Shown: positions 25,246 through 34,020, counted from the stretch's first letter. The stretch: DNA of 38,732 nucleotides from Flavobacteriales bacterium (GCA_002715345.1 PAYR01000013.1:1-38732), one strand, 5' to 3'. Notes: generated by a model from the letters alone, not told the origin. Program-made: numbers and translations.

Positions 25246-25980
25246 AAATATATAAGATACTCCATTTACAACATGGTAATTGAGTAGTGGCACTGATTCC
25301 GCAGGTTTACTATCATAAGTAACATTACCTGCTATTTTAAACTCAAATTGTTTGTTAAGAACTAATTTCAAAGCTGTTTGCGAGCTCATTCTATAGTCGC
25401 TCCAAGTGGTTAAAAGGGGTTGGTAATAATTCGTAGTACTTAGGCTAATATTCTCATTAACCTGAAAAGCAAAACTAAGATAGTGGTTCAACCGAATTTG
25501 CACAAAAGAATCTGCATCTACAGGATTTTCATACTCATTCATGGTAGAAAATCCCATCGCAAACTGCAAGGAATCATTTTTAACCAATTGCCAACGAGCA
25601 CCCACACCTGATAACACCCTATACTGAATCTTTTGCGCTTTATCATATTGGTGCTGTATAAAGCCTTCAAATCCTAGCTTCTTATGTTGATAGATGTATC
25701 TAACATGCTGATACCCTTTATTCAGCCAATCTTCCTCTCCTTCTTTTTGCACAAAAGAAATATCATTCAGCAACAAATAAGTATGATTCTCTTTACTGTA
25801 TTGCAAGTGTACATTGTTGTTAAACTGCAATATTTGAGCTGTGTTTTTAATGAGATTTAAACCTAAATCAAAAGTCCCTACAAAACCATCCTTATCATCA
25901 GACAAACGCTTGTTTTCTACATTGATTATTTGTCCGAAGGAACAAAATGGCAATAATATAAACAAGAGTACATTTCGCAT
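25243..25980 (-). CDS. DUF481-family outer-membrane beta-barrel protein
   Basis: This 245-residue protein has a short signal peptide ([17 protein letters not shown]). Alternating hydrophobic/polar strands follow, typical of the YdiY-like DUF481 barrel: KDGFVGTFDLGLNLIKNTAQILQF at the N-terminus, YQHVRYIYQHKKLGFEGFIQHQYDK, and GVGARWQLVKNDSLQFAMGFSTMNEYEN in the middle. The last residue is phenylalanine (VSYIF), the usual outer-membrane barrel ending. The function of DUF481 proteins is unknown. The ATG overlaps the valS TAA by one base, so it is expressed from the valS transcript. Confidence 0.85.
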   Translation of the reverse strand: MRNVLLFILLPFCSFGQIINVENKRLSDDKDGFVGTFDLGLNLIKNTAQILQFNNNVHLQYSKENHTYLLLNDISFVQKEGEEDWLNKGYQHVRYIYQHKKLGFEGFIQHQYDKAQKIQYRVLSGVGARWQLVKNDSLQFAMGFSTMNEYENPVDADSFVQIRLNHYLSFAFQVNENISLSTTNYYQPLLTTWSDYRMSSQTALKLVLNKQFEFKIAGNVTYDSKPAESVPLLNYHVVNGVSYIF

Positions 25981-28589
25981 TAACTTAAGGCAGATATCTG
26001 CTCTTCTAAAACAGTAATTTTAGATAGTGCATCGGCTTGTTTTTTGCGCTCTACAGCAACAACTTGCTCTGGTGCATTGTTTACAAATCTTTCGTTTTTT
26101 AACTTCCCTTCTACCGATTTTAAAAACCCTTTGGTGTAATCCAATTCTTTTTGTAGTTTATCTAGTTCTGCTTCTACATCAATACTGGCTCCTAAAGGAA
26201 TAAAATACTCATTGGATTTTACCAAGAAAGAGAAAGCTCCTTCTACTTTTTCATCTACATAATTAATGCTAGAAAGGTTACCTAGCTTAGCGATAACCGA
26301 ATCGAAAGCAGTATTTAATGAGACATTTGTTTTTACAGAAAAATCAAGCACTTCCTTGTTGGCAATATTCTTTTGTTTTCGAATATTTCTAATTCCAGAA
26401 ATAACCTCAGCAGCTACTTCAAAATCTGTTAATACTTGATTGTTGATGGTATTGGTCTGTGGCCAACTAGCTACAATAATGTCATCTGTTCTTTCTTTAA
26501 TAGCATGCCACACCTCTTCTGTTAAAAATGGCATGAATGGGTGAAGTAGTATTAGCAAATCTTCCAAAAACTCAATAGTCGCAGTCAAAGTTGCTTGGTC
26601 TATTGGCTTTTGATAAGCCGGCTTTACCATTTCTAAATACCAAGAGCAGAAATCATCCCACACTAATTTATAGGTACTCATCAATGCTTCCGATATTCTA
26701 TATTGACTGTAAGAAGCATCTATCTCTATAATGGTTTTATTCAGTTTTTGTTGAAACCACTCAATGGCCACTTTTGCCGACTCTGGTTGTGCTATGTCTA
26801 CTGCCTCCCATCCTTTTATTAAACGAAATGCATTCCAAATTTTATTCGAGAAATTCCTTCCTTGTTCACACAGGCCTTCATCAAAAGGTAAATCGTTTCC
26901 TGCAGGTGAACAAAGCAACATTCCAACACGCACACCATCTGCTCCGTATTTCTCCATTAGGTCTATAGGGTCTGGTGAGTTTCCTAAAGATTTGGACATT
27001 TTACGCCCTTGCTTATCGCGTACTATACCTGTTAAATATACATTCTTAAAAGGCATATCTTCTTTATACTCATAACCGGCCATGATCATACGCGCTACCC
27101 AGAAAAATAAAATTTCTGGCGCTGTTACTAAATCATTGGTTGGATAGTAGTAATTTATTTCTTCATTGTCAGGGTTTTTAATACCATCAAAAACAGAGAT
27201 AGGCCACAACCAAGAAGAAAACCAAGTATCTAACACGTCCTCATCTTGTCGCAAATCTTCCATGCTTACACCTGGTTTTTCTGCTTGAGCTAGCTTCAAT
27301 GCTTCTGCTACTGTTTCTGCTACTACATACTTATTTCCATCATAGAAATAGGCAGGTATACGCTGTCCCCACCAAAGCTGACGAGAAACACACCAATCCT
27401 TGATGTTTTCCATCCAATGGCGGTAAGTATTTTTAAACTTAGCTGGATGAAAATGAATGTTGTCATTCATCACACTATCCAAAGCAGGCTTAGAAAATTC
27501 TTCCATTTTGAAAAACCATTGCATAGATAGCTTTGGTTCAATAACAGCATCTGTTCTTTCAGAAAAACCAACTTTATTTTGGTAATCTTCCGTTTTTACT
27601 AAATACCCTTTTGCATCTAAGTCCTTGGCAATTTGTTTTCTTACCTCAAATCGATCTTGTCCCACATAAAGTTGAGCCGCTTCACCAAGTGTTCCATCAT
27701 CATTTAAAATATCAATGGTTTCTAATGAGTGCTTATCCCCTAGTTGATAATCGTTTATATCATGAGCAGGAGTAATCTTCAAGGCTCCAGTACCAAATTC
27801 CATATCTACATACTCATCAAAAATAACTGGTATGCTTCGACCGATTAGCGGAACAATGGCTTTTACTCCTTTCAAGTGTTTATATCGTTCGTCATTTGGG
27901 TTCACACAGATTGCAGAGTCTCCTAAAATAGTTTCTGGACGAGTAGTAGCAATTGTTAGTTTTTCATCGCTACCTTCAATATCATAAGCAATATGGTATA
28001 ATTTAGAATTCACTTCCTTATGGGTTACCTCCTCATCAGAAAGTGCTGTTTGTGCAGAAGGATCCCAATTTACCATTCGAACACCTCTATAGATAAGTCC
28101 CTTATGATAAAGGTCCACAAACACATTGATAACCGTAGCACTCATATCCTCATCCATAGTGAACTTAGTGCGTTCCCAATCGCAAGAAGCTCCCAACTTC
28201 TTAAGCTGTTCTAAAATAATTCCTCCATGCTTCTCTTTCCATTCCCAAGCATGTTGTAAAAACTCATCTCTAGATAAAGAAGATTTATCAATTCCTTCTT
28301 TGGCTAATTTTTGCACCACCTTAGCTTCTGTAGCAATAGATGCATGATCCGTTCCAGGAACCCAACAAGCATTGAACCCTTGCATACGAGCTCTACGAAT
28401 CAATACATCCTGCAAAGTATTATTCAGCATATGACCCATATGTAACACTCCTGTTACATTAGGAGGAGGTATTACAATGGTATAAGGCTCTCGTTCGTCT
28501 GGAGTAGAATGAAAATATCCTTTTTCCATCCAATGCGAATACCACTTATCTTCTACTTTCTTTGGTTCGTATGTTTTAGCAATGCTCAT
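25980..28589 (-). CDS. valS: Valyl-tRNA synthetase
   Basis: This 869-residue class Ia synthetase charges tRNA-Val. The ATP-binding HIGH motif reads HMGH in [15 protein letters not shown] (about 41-55) and the second motif is KMSKSLGN. The CP1 editing domain is present ([30 protein letters not shown]). The C-terminal coiled-coil arm ([30 protein letters not shown]) identifies ValRS rather than IleRS or LeuRS. Length is normal for the phylum. A -7 box (28619-28626) sits 29 bases upstream. The stop overlaps the DUF481 start by one base. A divergent promoter drives the DUF1573 gene on the other strand. Confidence 0.97.
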   Translation of the reverse strand: MSIAKTYEPKKVEDKWYSHWMEKGYFHSTPDEREPYTIVIPPPNVTGVLHMGHMLNNTLQDVLIRRARMQGFNACWVPGTDHASIATEAKVVQKLAKEGIDKSSLSRDEFLQHAWEWKEKHGGIILEQLKKLGASCDWERTKFTMDEDMSATVINVFVDLYHKGLIYRGVRMVNWDPSAQTALSDEEVTHKEVNSKLYHIAYDIEGSDEKLTIATTRPETILGDSAICVNPNDERYKHLKGVKAIVPLIGRSIPVIFDEYVDMEFGTGALKITPAHDINDYQLGDKHSLETIDILNDDGTLGEAAQLYVGQDRFEVRKQIAKDLDAKGYLVKTEDYQNKVGFSERTDAVIEPKLSMQWFFKMEEFSKPALDSVMNDNIHFHPAKFKNTYRHWMENIKDWCVSRQLWWGQRIPAYFYDGNKYVVAETVAEALKLAQAEKPGVSMEDLRQDEDVLDTWFSSWLWPISVFDGIKNPDNEEINYYYPTNDLVTAPEILFFWVARMIMAGYEYKEDMPFKNVYLTGIVRDKQGRKMSKSLGNSPDPIDLMEKYGADGVRVGMLLCSPAGNDLPFDEGLCEQGRNFSNKIWNAFRLIKGWEAVDIAQPESAKVAIEWFQQKLNKTIIEIDASYSQYRISEALMSTYKLVWDDFCSWYLEMVKPAYQKPIDQATLTATIEFLEDLLILLHPFMPFLTEEVWHAIKERTDDIIVASWPQTNTINNQVLTDFEVAAEVISGIRNIRKQKNIANKEVLDFSVKTNVSLNTAFDSVIAKLGNLSSINYVDEKVEGAFSFLVKSNEYFIPLGASIDVEAELDKLQKELDYTKGFLKSVEGKLKNERFVNNAPEQVVAVERKKQADALSKITVLEEQISALS

Positions 28590-28618
28590 TGCAAATTGTT
28601 CAATTAAAAATCAAGAGG

Positions 28619-28626
28619 CAAATTTA
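28619..28626 (-). promoter_or_regulatory. -7 box of valS
   Basis: The minus strand reads TAAATTTG, a full consensus match, ending 29 bases before the valS ATG. No T-box or other leader structure is visible in the short 5' region. Confidence 0.6.
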
Positions 28627-28664
28627 CTAATTTACCCCTAATAACATTCCATATAAATCAGCAA

Positions 28665-28695
28665 TTGAATGGCAAACAATAAATTGCTACATTTG
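28665..28695 (+). promoter_or_regulatory. Promoter of the DUF1573 gene (-33/-7)
   Basis: TTG at 28665-28667, a 20-base spacer, then TACATTTG at 28688-28695: the canonical Bacteroidota promoter layout. The box ends 36 bases before ATG 28732. This is one of the two best promoters in the window. Confidence 0.78.
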
Positions 28696-28731
28696 TTGTT
28701 CTTATTGAAAAATTAATAATGATTTAAGACA

Positions 28732-29172
28732 ATGAAGAAAGTAATACTTGCAATTGCATTGATGATTGGCGCTGTTACAACACAAGCGCAAGAAACTACA
28801 GGAGGTCCTCAAATGACTTTTGAATCTACGGTAATGGATTATGGAACAATAGAGCATAAAGCCGATGGAACTAGAGCGTTTGTATTTACTAATACTGGAG
28901 ATGCACCTTTAATTATATCAAACGCTAGAGGATCTTGTGGATGTACAGTTCCTACTTGGCCAAAAGAACCTATTGCTCCAGGTGCAAGTGGCACTATAGG
29001 TGTAAAGTATGACACTAAAAGAGTTGGAAAATTCACTAAAACGATCACTCTCTCTACCAATACTGCAGAGAAAAGTAAAATCTTAACTATTAAAGGTGAA
29101 ATAAATAAGCCAGCTGAAGCGCCTGTTGCTCCTAGCAAACCTAAAACAGGATCTCCTGTTGAAGTTAACTAA
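28732..29172 (+). CDS. DUF1573 exported protein
   Basis: This 146-residue protein has a signal peptide (residues 1-20, ending TTQAQ) and one DUF1573 immunoglobulin-like (ASH/PapD-like) domain. FESTVMDYGTIEHKADGTRAFVFTNTGDAPLIISNARGSCGCTVPTW carries the conserved SCGCT, followed by PIAPGASGTIGVKYDTKRVGKFTKTITL. A proline- and lysine-rich tail (PAEAPVAPSKPKTGSP) ends it. Such domains occur in periplasmic and surface proteins of Bacteroidota, with no defined biochemical role. The gene is monocistronic, with a strong promoter before it and a strong terminator after it, which suggests high independent expression. Confidence 0.92.
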   Translation: MKKVILAIALMIGAVTTQAQETTGGPQMTFESTVMDYGTIEHKADGTRAFVFTNTGDAPLIISNARGSCGCTVPTWPKEPIAPGASGTIGVKYDTKRVGKFTKTITLSTNTAEKSKILTIKGEINKPAEAPVAPSKPKTGSPVEVN

Positions 29173-29197
29173 AAATTAATCGTTTTTTACGACCTTT

Positions 29198-29226
29198 ACA
29201 CCCCCAAAATTGGGGGTGTTTTTTTA
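29198..29226 (+). terminator. Terminator of the DUF1573 gene
   Basis: A 22-bp palindrome at 29198-29219 (stem ACACCCCCAA / TTGGGGGTGT) is followed by a T run to 29226, starting 25 bases after the stop. It is the most GC-rich hairpin in the window. Confidence 0.92.
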
Positions 29227-29241
29227 TCAAATTAAATCATT

Positions 29242-30441
29242 ATGCCAAGAATATCAAACAAAGGGATACGAATGCCAGAATCACCAATTCGTAAATTGGT
29301 GCCGTTTGCTGAAGCAGCTAAAAAAGAAGGCAAAACTGTTTTTCACCTCAATATTGGTCAACCAGACATTAAAACACCTGAAGTAGCATTAGAAGCTATT
29401 CATAATTTTAGCGATAAGGTTGTTGAATATAGCCATTCCAGTGGTTTCGAAAGTTATCGTAAAGGGCTCGCTTCATACTATCAAAATTTAGGTATTGACA
29501 TTAACCATGAGAATATCATGGTAACCACAGGTGGGTCAGAAGCACTTTTGTTTGGTTTGAATAGTTGTTTAGATCCAGGTGATGAAATCATCATTCCTGA
29601 ACCGTTTTATGCCAATTACAACGGATTTTCTATTTCAGCTGGAATTACTGTTAAACCTATTGCCACCAACATCAACAATGGATTTGCACTACCTGCTATT
29701 GAAGAGTTTGAAAAACTAATCACTCCAAAAACAAAAGCTATTCTAATTTGTAATCCTGGAAATCCAACAGGCTATTTATATTCTAAAGAAGAATTAGAAA
29801 CACTTAAAGACATTGTTATTAAACACGATCTATTCTTATTTGCTGATGAGGTGTACCGAGAGTTTTGCTATGATGGGAACCAACACCATTCTGTATTGAA
29901 TATGGAAGGTTTAGAAAAAAATGCCATTGTTATTGATTCTACTTCTAAGCGCTACTCTATGTGTGGAATTCGTGTAGGGTGTATCGTTTCTAAAAACCAA
30001 GAAGTAATGGGTACCGCCTTGAAATTTGCACAAGCGCGTTTATCCCCTCCTACTTTCGGACAGGTTGCTGGAGAAGCTGCTCTTAACACCCCTATTTCTT
30101 ATTTTGAAGAAGTAAGTGCTGAGTATGTGAATCGTAGAGATTTACTGATTGATGGGCTTAATAAAATTGAAGGTGTAGTTTGCCCAAAGCCAAAAGGAGC
30201 TTTTTATTGTATTGCCGAACTACCTGTAGATGATGCCGACAAATTTGCACAATGGCTGTTGGAAGATTTCGCTTATGAAGGGGCAACCATTATGGTAGCG
30301 CCAGCTGCAGGATTTTATTCTACCCCAAACACAGGAACTAAGCAAGTTCGAATTGCGTATGTTCTGAACAAAGAATCATTGCAAAAGGCAGTTAAATGTT
30401 TAGAGGAGGCTTTGAAAGTTTATCCAGGAAGAACACTATAA
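29242..30441 (+). CDS. Class I/II PLP aminotransferase (aspartate aminotransferase-like)
   Basis: This 399-residue fold-type I aminotransferase has NIGQPDIKTP (38-47), TTGGSEALLFGL, PEPFYANYNGF (119-129), the cofactor motif NPGNPTG (171-177), ADEVYREF (201-208) and the PLP lysine K236 in STSKRYSMCGIRVG. The conserved arginine that binds the substrate carboxylate is in the C-terminal QVRIAYVLN. It belongs to the AspC-like aspartate/aromatic group; the amino donor cannot be fixed by sequence. The start lies 15 bases after the DUF1573 T run, with no visible -7 box. Its stop is followed immediately by the remains of a YkgJ-family N-terminus in the same frame. Confidence 0.9.
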   Translation: MPRISNKGIRMPESPIRKLVPFAEAAKKEGKTVFHLNIGQPDIKTPEVALEAIHNFSDKVVEYSHSSGFESYRKGLASYYQNLGIDINHENIMVTTGGSEALLFGLNSCLDPGDEIIIPEPFYANYNGFSISAGITVKPIATNINNGFALPAIEEFEKLITPKTKAILICNPGNPTGYLYSKEELETLKDIVIKHDLFLFADEVYREFCYDGNQHHSVLNMEGLEKNAIVIDSTSKRYSMCGIRVGCIVSKNQEVMGTALKFAQARLSPPTFGQVAGEAALNTPISYFEEVSAEYVNRRDLLIDGLNKIEGVVCPKPKGAFYCIAELPVDDADKFAQWLLEDFAYEGATIMVAPAAGFYSTPNTGTKQVRIAYVLNKESLQKAVKCLEEALKVYPGRTL

Positions 30442-30444
30442 ACA

Positions 30445-30590
30445 GTGGATTTAAAATAATACCAACTGGATAGCCAAAGAGTTAAAAAGGAGAATGCTAA
30501 ATTCTTCAAGCAAATCAAAAAAGTGAGGCCAAAGGTGCTGGACAAGTATATTCATGCAATACATGAAGAGAATTTTCTTGTATAGATTGT
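30445..30590 (+). pseudogene. Disrupted N-terminal part of the YkgJ-family gene
   Basis: Starting at GTG 30445, the frame reads (M)DLK, then TAA at 30457-30459, then YQLDSQRVKKENAKFFKQIK and VRPKVLDKYIHAIHEENFL, and stops at TAG 30583-30585. This matches the N-terminal helical region that precedes the cysteine cluster in Bacteroidota YkgJ-family proteins (pattern KENxKFFxxLKKxxPKxLDxxxHxxHEExF-x-x-IDCLxCANCC). The downstream part continues in another frame (IDCLKCANCC from 30582). The four-T run at 30573-30576 is where one extra T would restore a continuous reading (HEENFSCIDCLKCANCC). There are thus two lesions, one nonsense codon and one frameshift. Sequencing error is possible for the second. 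Confidence 0.65.
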
Positions 30591-30929
30591 TTGAAGTGCG
30601 CTAACTGCTGTAGCACAACAGGCCTTCTTTTTACCGATAAAGACATTAGCAGAATAGCCAAACATCTGCGAATGAAACCCTCGGAATTTACTGAGAAATA
30701 TTTGCGAATTGATGTAGAAAATGATTATGTTTTACAATCTGTCCCTTGCACTTTTTTAAGCACTGACAACTACTGTTCTATTTACGAAGTGCGACCAAAA
30801 GCATGCAGAGAATATCCACATACAGATCGTATGAAGCAACACCAACTACTTAAGCTCACCGAAAAAAATGTAAGTGTTTGCCCAGCTGTTTTTCAAATAA
30901 CAGAACAACTCAAAAAACAATTAAAATAG
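30591..30929 (+). CDS. YkgJ-family cysteine-cluster protein, N-terminally truncated frame
   Basis: The intact frame encodes 112 residues from a TTG at 30591 and carries the cysteine cluster of the YkgJ/Fli(B)-like putative zinc- or iron-binding family: CANCC near the start, then VPCTFLSTDNYCSIYEVRPKACREYPHTDR, with a later CPAVF cysteine. Family members are normally 160-170 residues. The missing ~50 residues are found upstream, interrupted by a stop and a frameshift (30445-30590). The TTG start is therefore probably an artefact of the damage, and the protein may not be made or may be truncated. The function of the family is poorly defined. It is followed by the outer-membrane barrel gene. Confidence 0.7.
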   Translation: MKCANCCSTTGLLFTDKDISRIAKHLRMKPSEFTEKYLRIDVENDYVLQSVPCTFLSTDNYCSIYEVRPKACREYPHTDRMKQHQLLKLTEKNVSVCPAVFQITEQLKKQLK

Positions 30930-30934
30930 ATTAG

Positions 30935-30942
30935 TAAATTTG
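30935..30942 (+). promoter_or_regulatory. -7-like box abutting an ATG
   Basis: TAAATTTG ends only four bases before ATG 30947. If it is used, transcription would begin at or next to the start codon and the mRNA would be leaderless. In AT-rich DNA a chance match cannot be excluded. Confidence 0.4.
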
Positions 30943-30946
30943 ATTA

Positions 30947-31534
30947 ATGAAGCATTTTCTTACAACATTCATTAGTTTTATACTTTGCCACAACACTTTT
31001 GGGCAAATCAACTATTACATTGGCGCTAATCTACTAAACACTCAAGCTATTGTATTAGTTAATGATCAGCAAGGAATTAAAAGCAGCCCTTCAGAATTTG
31101 GTGTATATATTGGTAACGAACTTACAGTTTACAAAAACATACAAATAGGAATTGATGTCTTCTACCAAAATAACAATACTATTTTAAATGAGTTAGAAGA
31201 ATATGAAACACGATTTGAGTTTCATCAAAACATTGGTATTAAAATCTCACCTGCTTATCGGTTTCAAAAAAACACATTCGGACTTAACTTAGGTGTTACC
31301 GGCATCTATATTTTTGATAAAAAAGAAGTAACAGGAAATCAGATAGACCGATATGATGAAGCATATGCCTATGGCGTTTTTTATGACAGAAGTTTTCACC
31401 CAAAATGGTCTTTAAATCTTTCTATGCTAAAAGCGAGATTTGATTCTAAGAGTCATTACACAAACGCGGAGATGAAGGCTTACACCACATTTTCGTTGGG
31501 ATTACAATACAATCTTTTTGGTAAAAACAAATGA
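30947..31534 (+). CDS. Outer-membrane beta-barrel protein
   Basis: This 195-residue protein has a signal peptide at about 1-19 (ending NTFGQ) and amphipathic strands with aromatic girdles: INYYIGANLLNTQAIVLV, FGVYIGNELTVYKNIQIGIDVFYQ, FHQNIGIKISPAYRFQ, FGLNLGVTGIYIF and TFSLGLQYNLFG. This is the pattern of small porin-like (OmpW/PorT-like) barrels of Bacteroidota. No specific family is recognised and the role is unknown. Its stop shares ATGA with the start of a DUF1697 remnant, evidence that the two were once a coupled pair. Confidence 0.8.
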   Translation: MKHFLTTFISFILCHNTFGQINYYIGANLLNTQAIVLVNDQQGIKSSPSEFGVYIGNELTVYKNIQIGIDVFYQNNNTILNELEEYETRFEFHQNIGIKISPAYRFQKNTFGLNLGVTGIYIFDKKEVTGNQIDRYDEAYAYGVFYDRSFHPKWSLNLSMLKARFDSKSHYTNAEMKAYTTFSLGLQYNLFGKNK

Positions 31535-31644
31535 GTACATACATTACACTTTTAAGAGGTGTCAATATCAGTGGGCAAAAAATTATTAAAATGGCCGACT
31601 TAAGGGCTTTTCTAACTAATGCTGGACTTAAATCGTTAGTATAG
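31531..31644 (+). pseudogene. DUF1697 gene remnant, 37 codons
   Basis: ATG 31531 opens a frame reading MSTYITLLRGVNISGQKIIK then MADLRAFLTNAGLKSLV and ending at TAG 31642-31644. This is the N-terminus of DUF1697 proteins (consensus around TYIxLLRGINVGGxxxIKMADLRxxLExLG), which are normally about 170-180 residues. The next expected segment (TYIQSGNV-like) is missing, and the sequence runs directly into the 3' end of namZ on the other strand. A deletion has removed about 80 percent of the gene. The ATGA overlap with the upstream barrel gene is preserved. Confidence 0.8.
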
Positions 31645-32772
31645 GAGGTAAGCCCTTCGCATTTCAGAAAAATTCACCAAATCTTTTTCCCATCCTTTCT
31701 TAATCTCTTGAGCAGATTTTCCTGCAATAATTTGTTCTTTCAACTCATCTGTTCCAGTAAGTTTATCGAAAAAGTTATTGAAGAAATGCTCTTTTTCAGG
31801 AGCTTGATTATAGGCGTCTATCAACCAATCCAAATTTAACTCAGTAAGTGATATTTCTTGCCTTAAATCAACACCATAGCAAACAGTATTTTCATGCTTT
31901 GGGTATTTACTCCCTGGCCCACTTACAGGTGTAAAATTATAGTCACTCTTTAAATAAGGTGCTCCAAAATGCTGAAATGGATTTTCAGTACCTCTTCCAA
32001 CACTCACCGTTGTCCCTTCAAACAAACATAAAGATGGATAAAGATTTACCGCTAAATCATTAGGTAAATTTGGAGAGGGTTTAATAGGTAAAGAATAAGG
32101 TGATTGTCTTTGATAAAAAATCATAGACACCACTAATAAGTCACAAGGTGATGAAATCCATTCTTCACCATTAATCATTTGCGCATACTCACCAATAGTC
32201 ATTCCGTGCACAATAGGTATCGGGTGCATCCCCACAAAAGAGCTGAAAGCGGTATCTAAAACAGGACCATCAACATAATGTCCATTCGGATTTGGTCTAT
32301 CCAACACTACTAACGAAACTTCATTTTCTGCAGCAGCTTCCATCACATAATGCAAAGTAGAGATATAGGTGTAAAAACGCGCGCCTACATCTTGTATATC
32401 GAATAAGATAACATCTACATCTTCGAGATGTTCTGGAAATGGCTTTTTGTTTTTGCCATACAAAGAAACAATAGGAAGTCCTGTTCGTTCATCAATCCCA
32501 TCCAACACTTTTGCTCCTGCATCAGCAGTTCCTCTAAATCCATGCTCTGGAGAAAATACCTTCACCACTTCCACACCTAAAGCAAGTAAACTGTCTACTA
32601 AATGGGTATTTCCTATCATAGAGGTTTGATTACCTACCACAGCCACTTTCTGAGCTTCTAACATAGGTAGATATAATTGAGTTTGTTCTGCGCCCAATCT
32701 AAACTGTGCTTCTACACAAGCGAATTGTAAACAACAGAAAAGTAAAGCGATTATTTGCGTAATTTTAACCAT
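31636..32772 (-). CDS. namZ: Exo-beta-N-acetylmuramidase NamZ-like (DUF1343, GH171)
   Basis: This 378-residue exported protein has a signal peptide (about 1-22) and a DUF1343 domain, the family of NamZ exo-muramidases that remove terminal MurNAc during peptidoglycan recycling. Conserved blocks are VVGNQTSMIGNTHLVD, VFSPEHGFRGTADAG (73-86, with the likely catalytic Glu76), ILFDIQDVGARFYTYISTLHYVMEAA, VLDRPNPNGHYVDGPVLD, PIPIVHGMTIGEYAQMIN, and PSPNLPN with LFEGTTVSVGRGTENPFQ. The C-terminus ends MRRAYLLY, a few residues shorter than usual. Its stop codon lies within the DUF1697 remnant, so the tail may have been clipped. The start is 7 bp from the divergent permease gene. Confidence 0.9.
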   Translation of the reverse strand: MVKITQIIALLFCCLQFACVEAQFRLGAEQTQLYLPMLEAQKVAVVGNQTSMIGNTHLVDSLLALGVEVVKVFSPEHGFRGTADAGAKVLDGIDERTGLPIVSLYGKNKKPFPEHLEDVDVILFDIQDVGARFYTYISTLHYVMEAAAENEVSLVVLDRPNPNGHYVDGPVLDTAFSSFVGMHPIPIVHGMTIGEYAQMINGEEWISSPCDLLVVSMIFYQRQSPYSLPIKPSPNLPNDLAVNLYPSLCLFEGTTVSVGRGTENPFQHFGAPYLKSDYNFTPVSGPGSKYPKHENTVCYGVDLRQEISLTELNLDWLIDAYNQAPEKEHFFNNFFDKLTGTDELKEQIIAGKSAQEIKKGWEKDLVNFSEMRRAYLLY

Positions 32773-32779
32773 CCTTATT

Positions 32780-33997
32780 ATGAATATAGAACTCTTTTTA
32801 GCTCAACGACTTAACAAGCAAACAAGCAGTCGTTTTTCGCAACCCATCATTCGTATTGCCACCTTGGCAATTGCGGTGAGCGTAGCTGTTATGATTTTAG
32901 CTACAGCCGTAGTAACGGGTTTTCAAAAAGAGATTCGCGATAAAGTTATTGGTTTCGGTTCGCATATTCAAATAACACATTTTGCAGATGGAAATTCCTA
33001 TGAGTCACAAAAAATCAGCAAGATAGACTCCTTGAAAATTTCATTAGAAGGAATTGATGACATCACACATATACAGAATTTTGCTACAAAAGCAGGGATT
33101 ATCAAAACAAAAGAAGAAATTCAAGGTGTTATTCTAAAAGGAGTGGGGAGTGATTTCAATCCTTCTTTTTTTGAAAACAACTTAAAAGCAGGGAATATCG
33201 AAGTATACAATGACACACTCACTTCTAGAAAAGTTGTCATCTCCAATAAGCTTGCAAAACAGTTACAATTGCAAGTAGATGAAAAAATGGTGATGTACTT
33301 TGTGCAAAATCCACCACGAGCTAGAACATTTGTGATTGGGGGTATATACGAAACAGGATTAGCTGAACTAGATGAAATCATAGTCCTTGGGGACATTCGT
33401 CACATCCAAAAACTAAACGGGTGGAAAACCAACGAAAGTGGTGGATTAGAAGTTAGTATTGCAAACTTTGATGATATAGAGGCTGTCACTCAAAAAGTAT
33501 ATCACCAACTAGGTTTTAATTTGAATGCTCAAAACATTCAAGATTTACATCCTCAAATCTTTGATTGGCTCAACTTACAAGACCTCAATATACAAGTCAT
33601 CATAATCTTAATGATTATTGTTGCTGCGATCAATATGATAACAACTTTATTGATTTTAATCTTAGAACACACACAACTAATTGGTACACTAAAAGCTTTA
33701 GGTGCTAATAACTGGAGTATCCGAAAAGTCTTTTTATACAATTCTGCTTACCTTATTGGCAAGGGTCTTTTATGGGGAAATATTGCAGGTATTGGATTAG
33801 CACTTATTCAGTTTTACTTTGAACCTATTCGTTTAGATGCTGCGACCTATTACATGTCTGTTGTACCAATACACCTAAAGCTAGTGCATTTATTTTTATT
33901 GAATTCAGGAGCCTTTATTGTTTGTTGGTCAGCGTTGATTATCCCGTCTTATCTCATCTCCAAAATAACACCGATAAAAGCCATTCGTTTCGAATAA
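32780..33997 (+). CDS. LolC/LolE-type ABC transporter permease
   Basis: This 405-residue inner-membrane protein has the FtsX/MacB architecture. TM1 is at about residues 24-48 (IRIATLAIAVSVAVMILATAVVTGF). A large periplasmic domain of about 210 residues follows (FGSHIQITHFADGNSYE to IQDLHPQIFDWL), then three further TM segments near 272-293, 316-340 and 366-392. VVTGFQKEIRDKVIGFGSHIQI matches the LolC/E group, which extracts lipoproteins from the inner membrane with LolD. No ATPase gene is adjacent. The start codon is 7 bp from namZ on the opposite strand, so its promoter must lie inside namZ. A near-consensus TAATTTTA occurs at 32760. Confidence 0.88.
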   Translation: MNIELFLAQRLNKQTSSRFSQPIIRIATLAIAVSVAVMILATAVVTGFQKEIRDKVIGFGSHIQITHFADGNSYESQKISKIDSLKISLEGIDDITHIQNFATKAGIIKTKEEIQGVILKGVGSDFNPSFFENNLKAGNIEVYNDTLTSRKVVISNKLAKQLQLQVDEKMVMYFVQNPPRARTFVIGGIYETGLAELDEIIVLGDIRHIQKLNGWKTNESGGLEVSIANFDDIEAVTQKVYHQLGFNLNAQNIQDLHPQIFDWLNLQDLNIQVIIILMIIVAAINMITTLLILILEHTQLIGTLKALGANNWSIRKVFLYNSAYLIGKGLLWGNIAGIGLALIQFYFEPIRLDAATYYMSVVPIHLKLVHLFLLNSGAFIVCWSALIIPSYLISKITPIKAIRFE

Positions 33998-34012
33998 AAA
34001 GAAGAGTTTATA

Positions 34013-34020
34013 TAAATTTG
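34013..34020 (+). promoter_or_regulatory. -7-like box abutting the CBS start codon
   Basis: TAAATTTG ends five bases before ATG 34026. The expected transcription start coincides with the start codon, which implies a leaderless mRNA if the box is functional. No TTG -33 element is obvious at the right distance. Confidence 0.45.

Noticed and set aside
26764-27075. 103-codon ORF on the plus strand inside valS
   Set aside because: It is the antisense shadow of a highly conserved synthetase, with no protein-like composition or initiation signal.
30573-30584. Programmed -1 frameshift as the explanation for the split YkgJ gene
   Set aside because: The run is a poor slippery site (only one of the two codons re-pairs), and a further in-frame stop at 30457 would remain. 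Decay or error is simpler.
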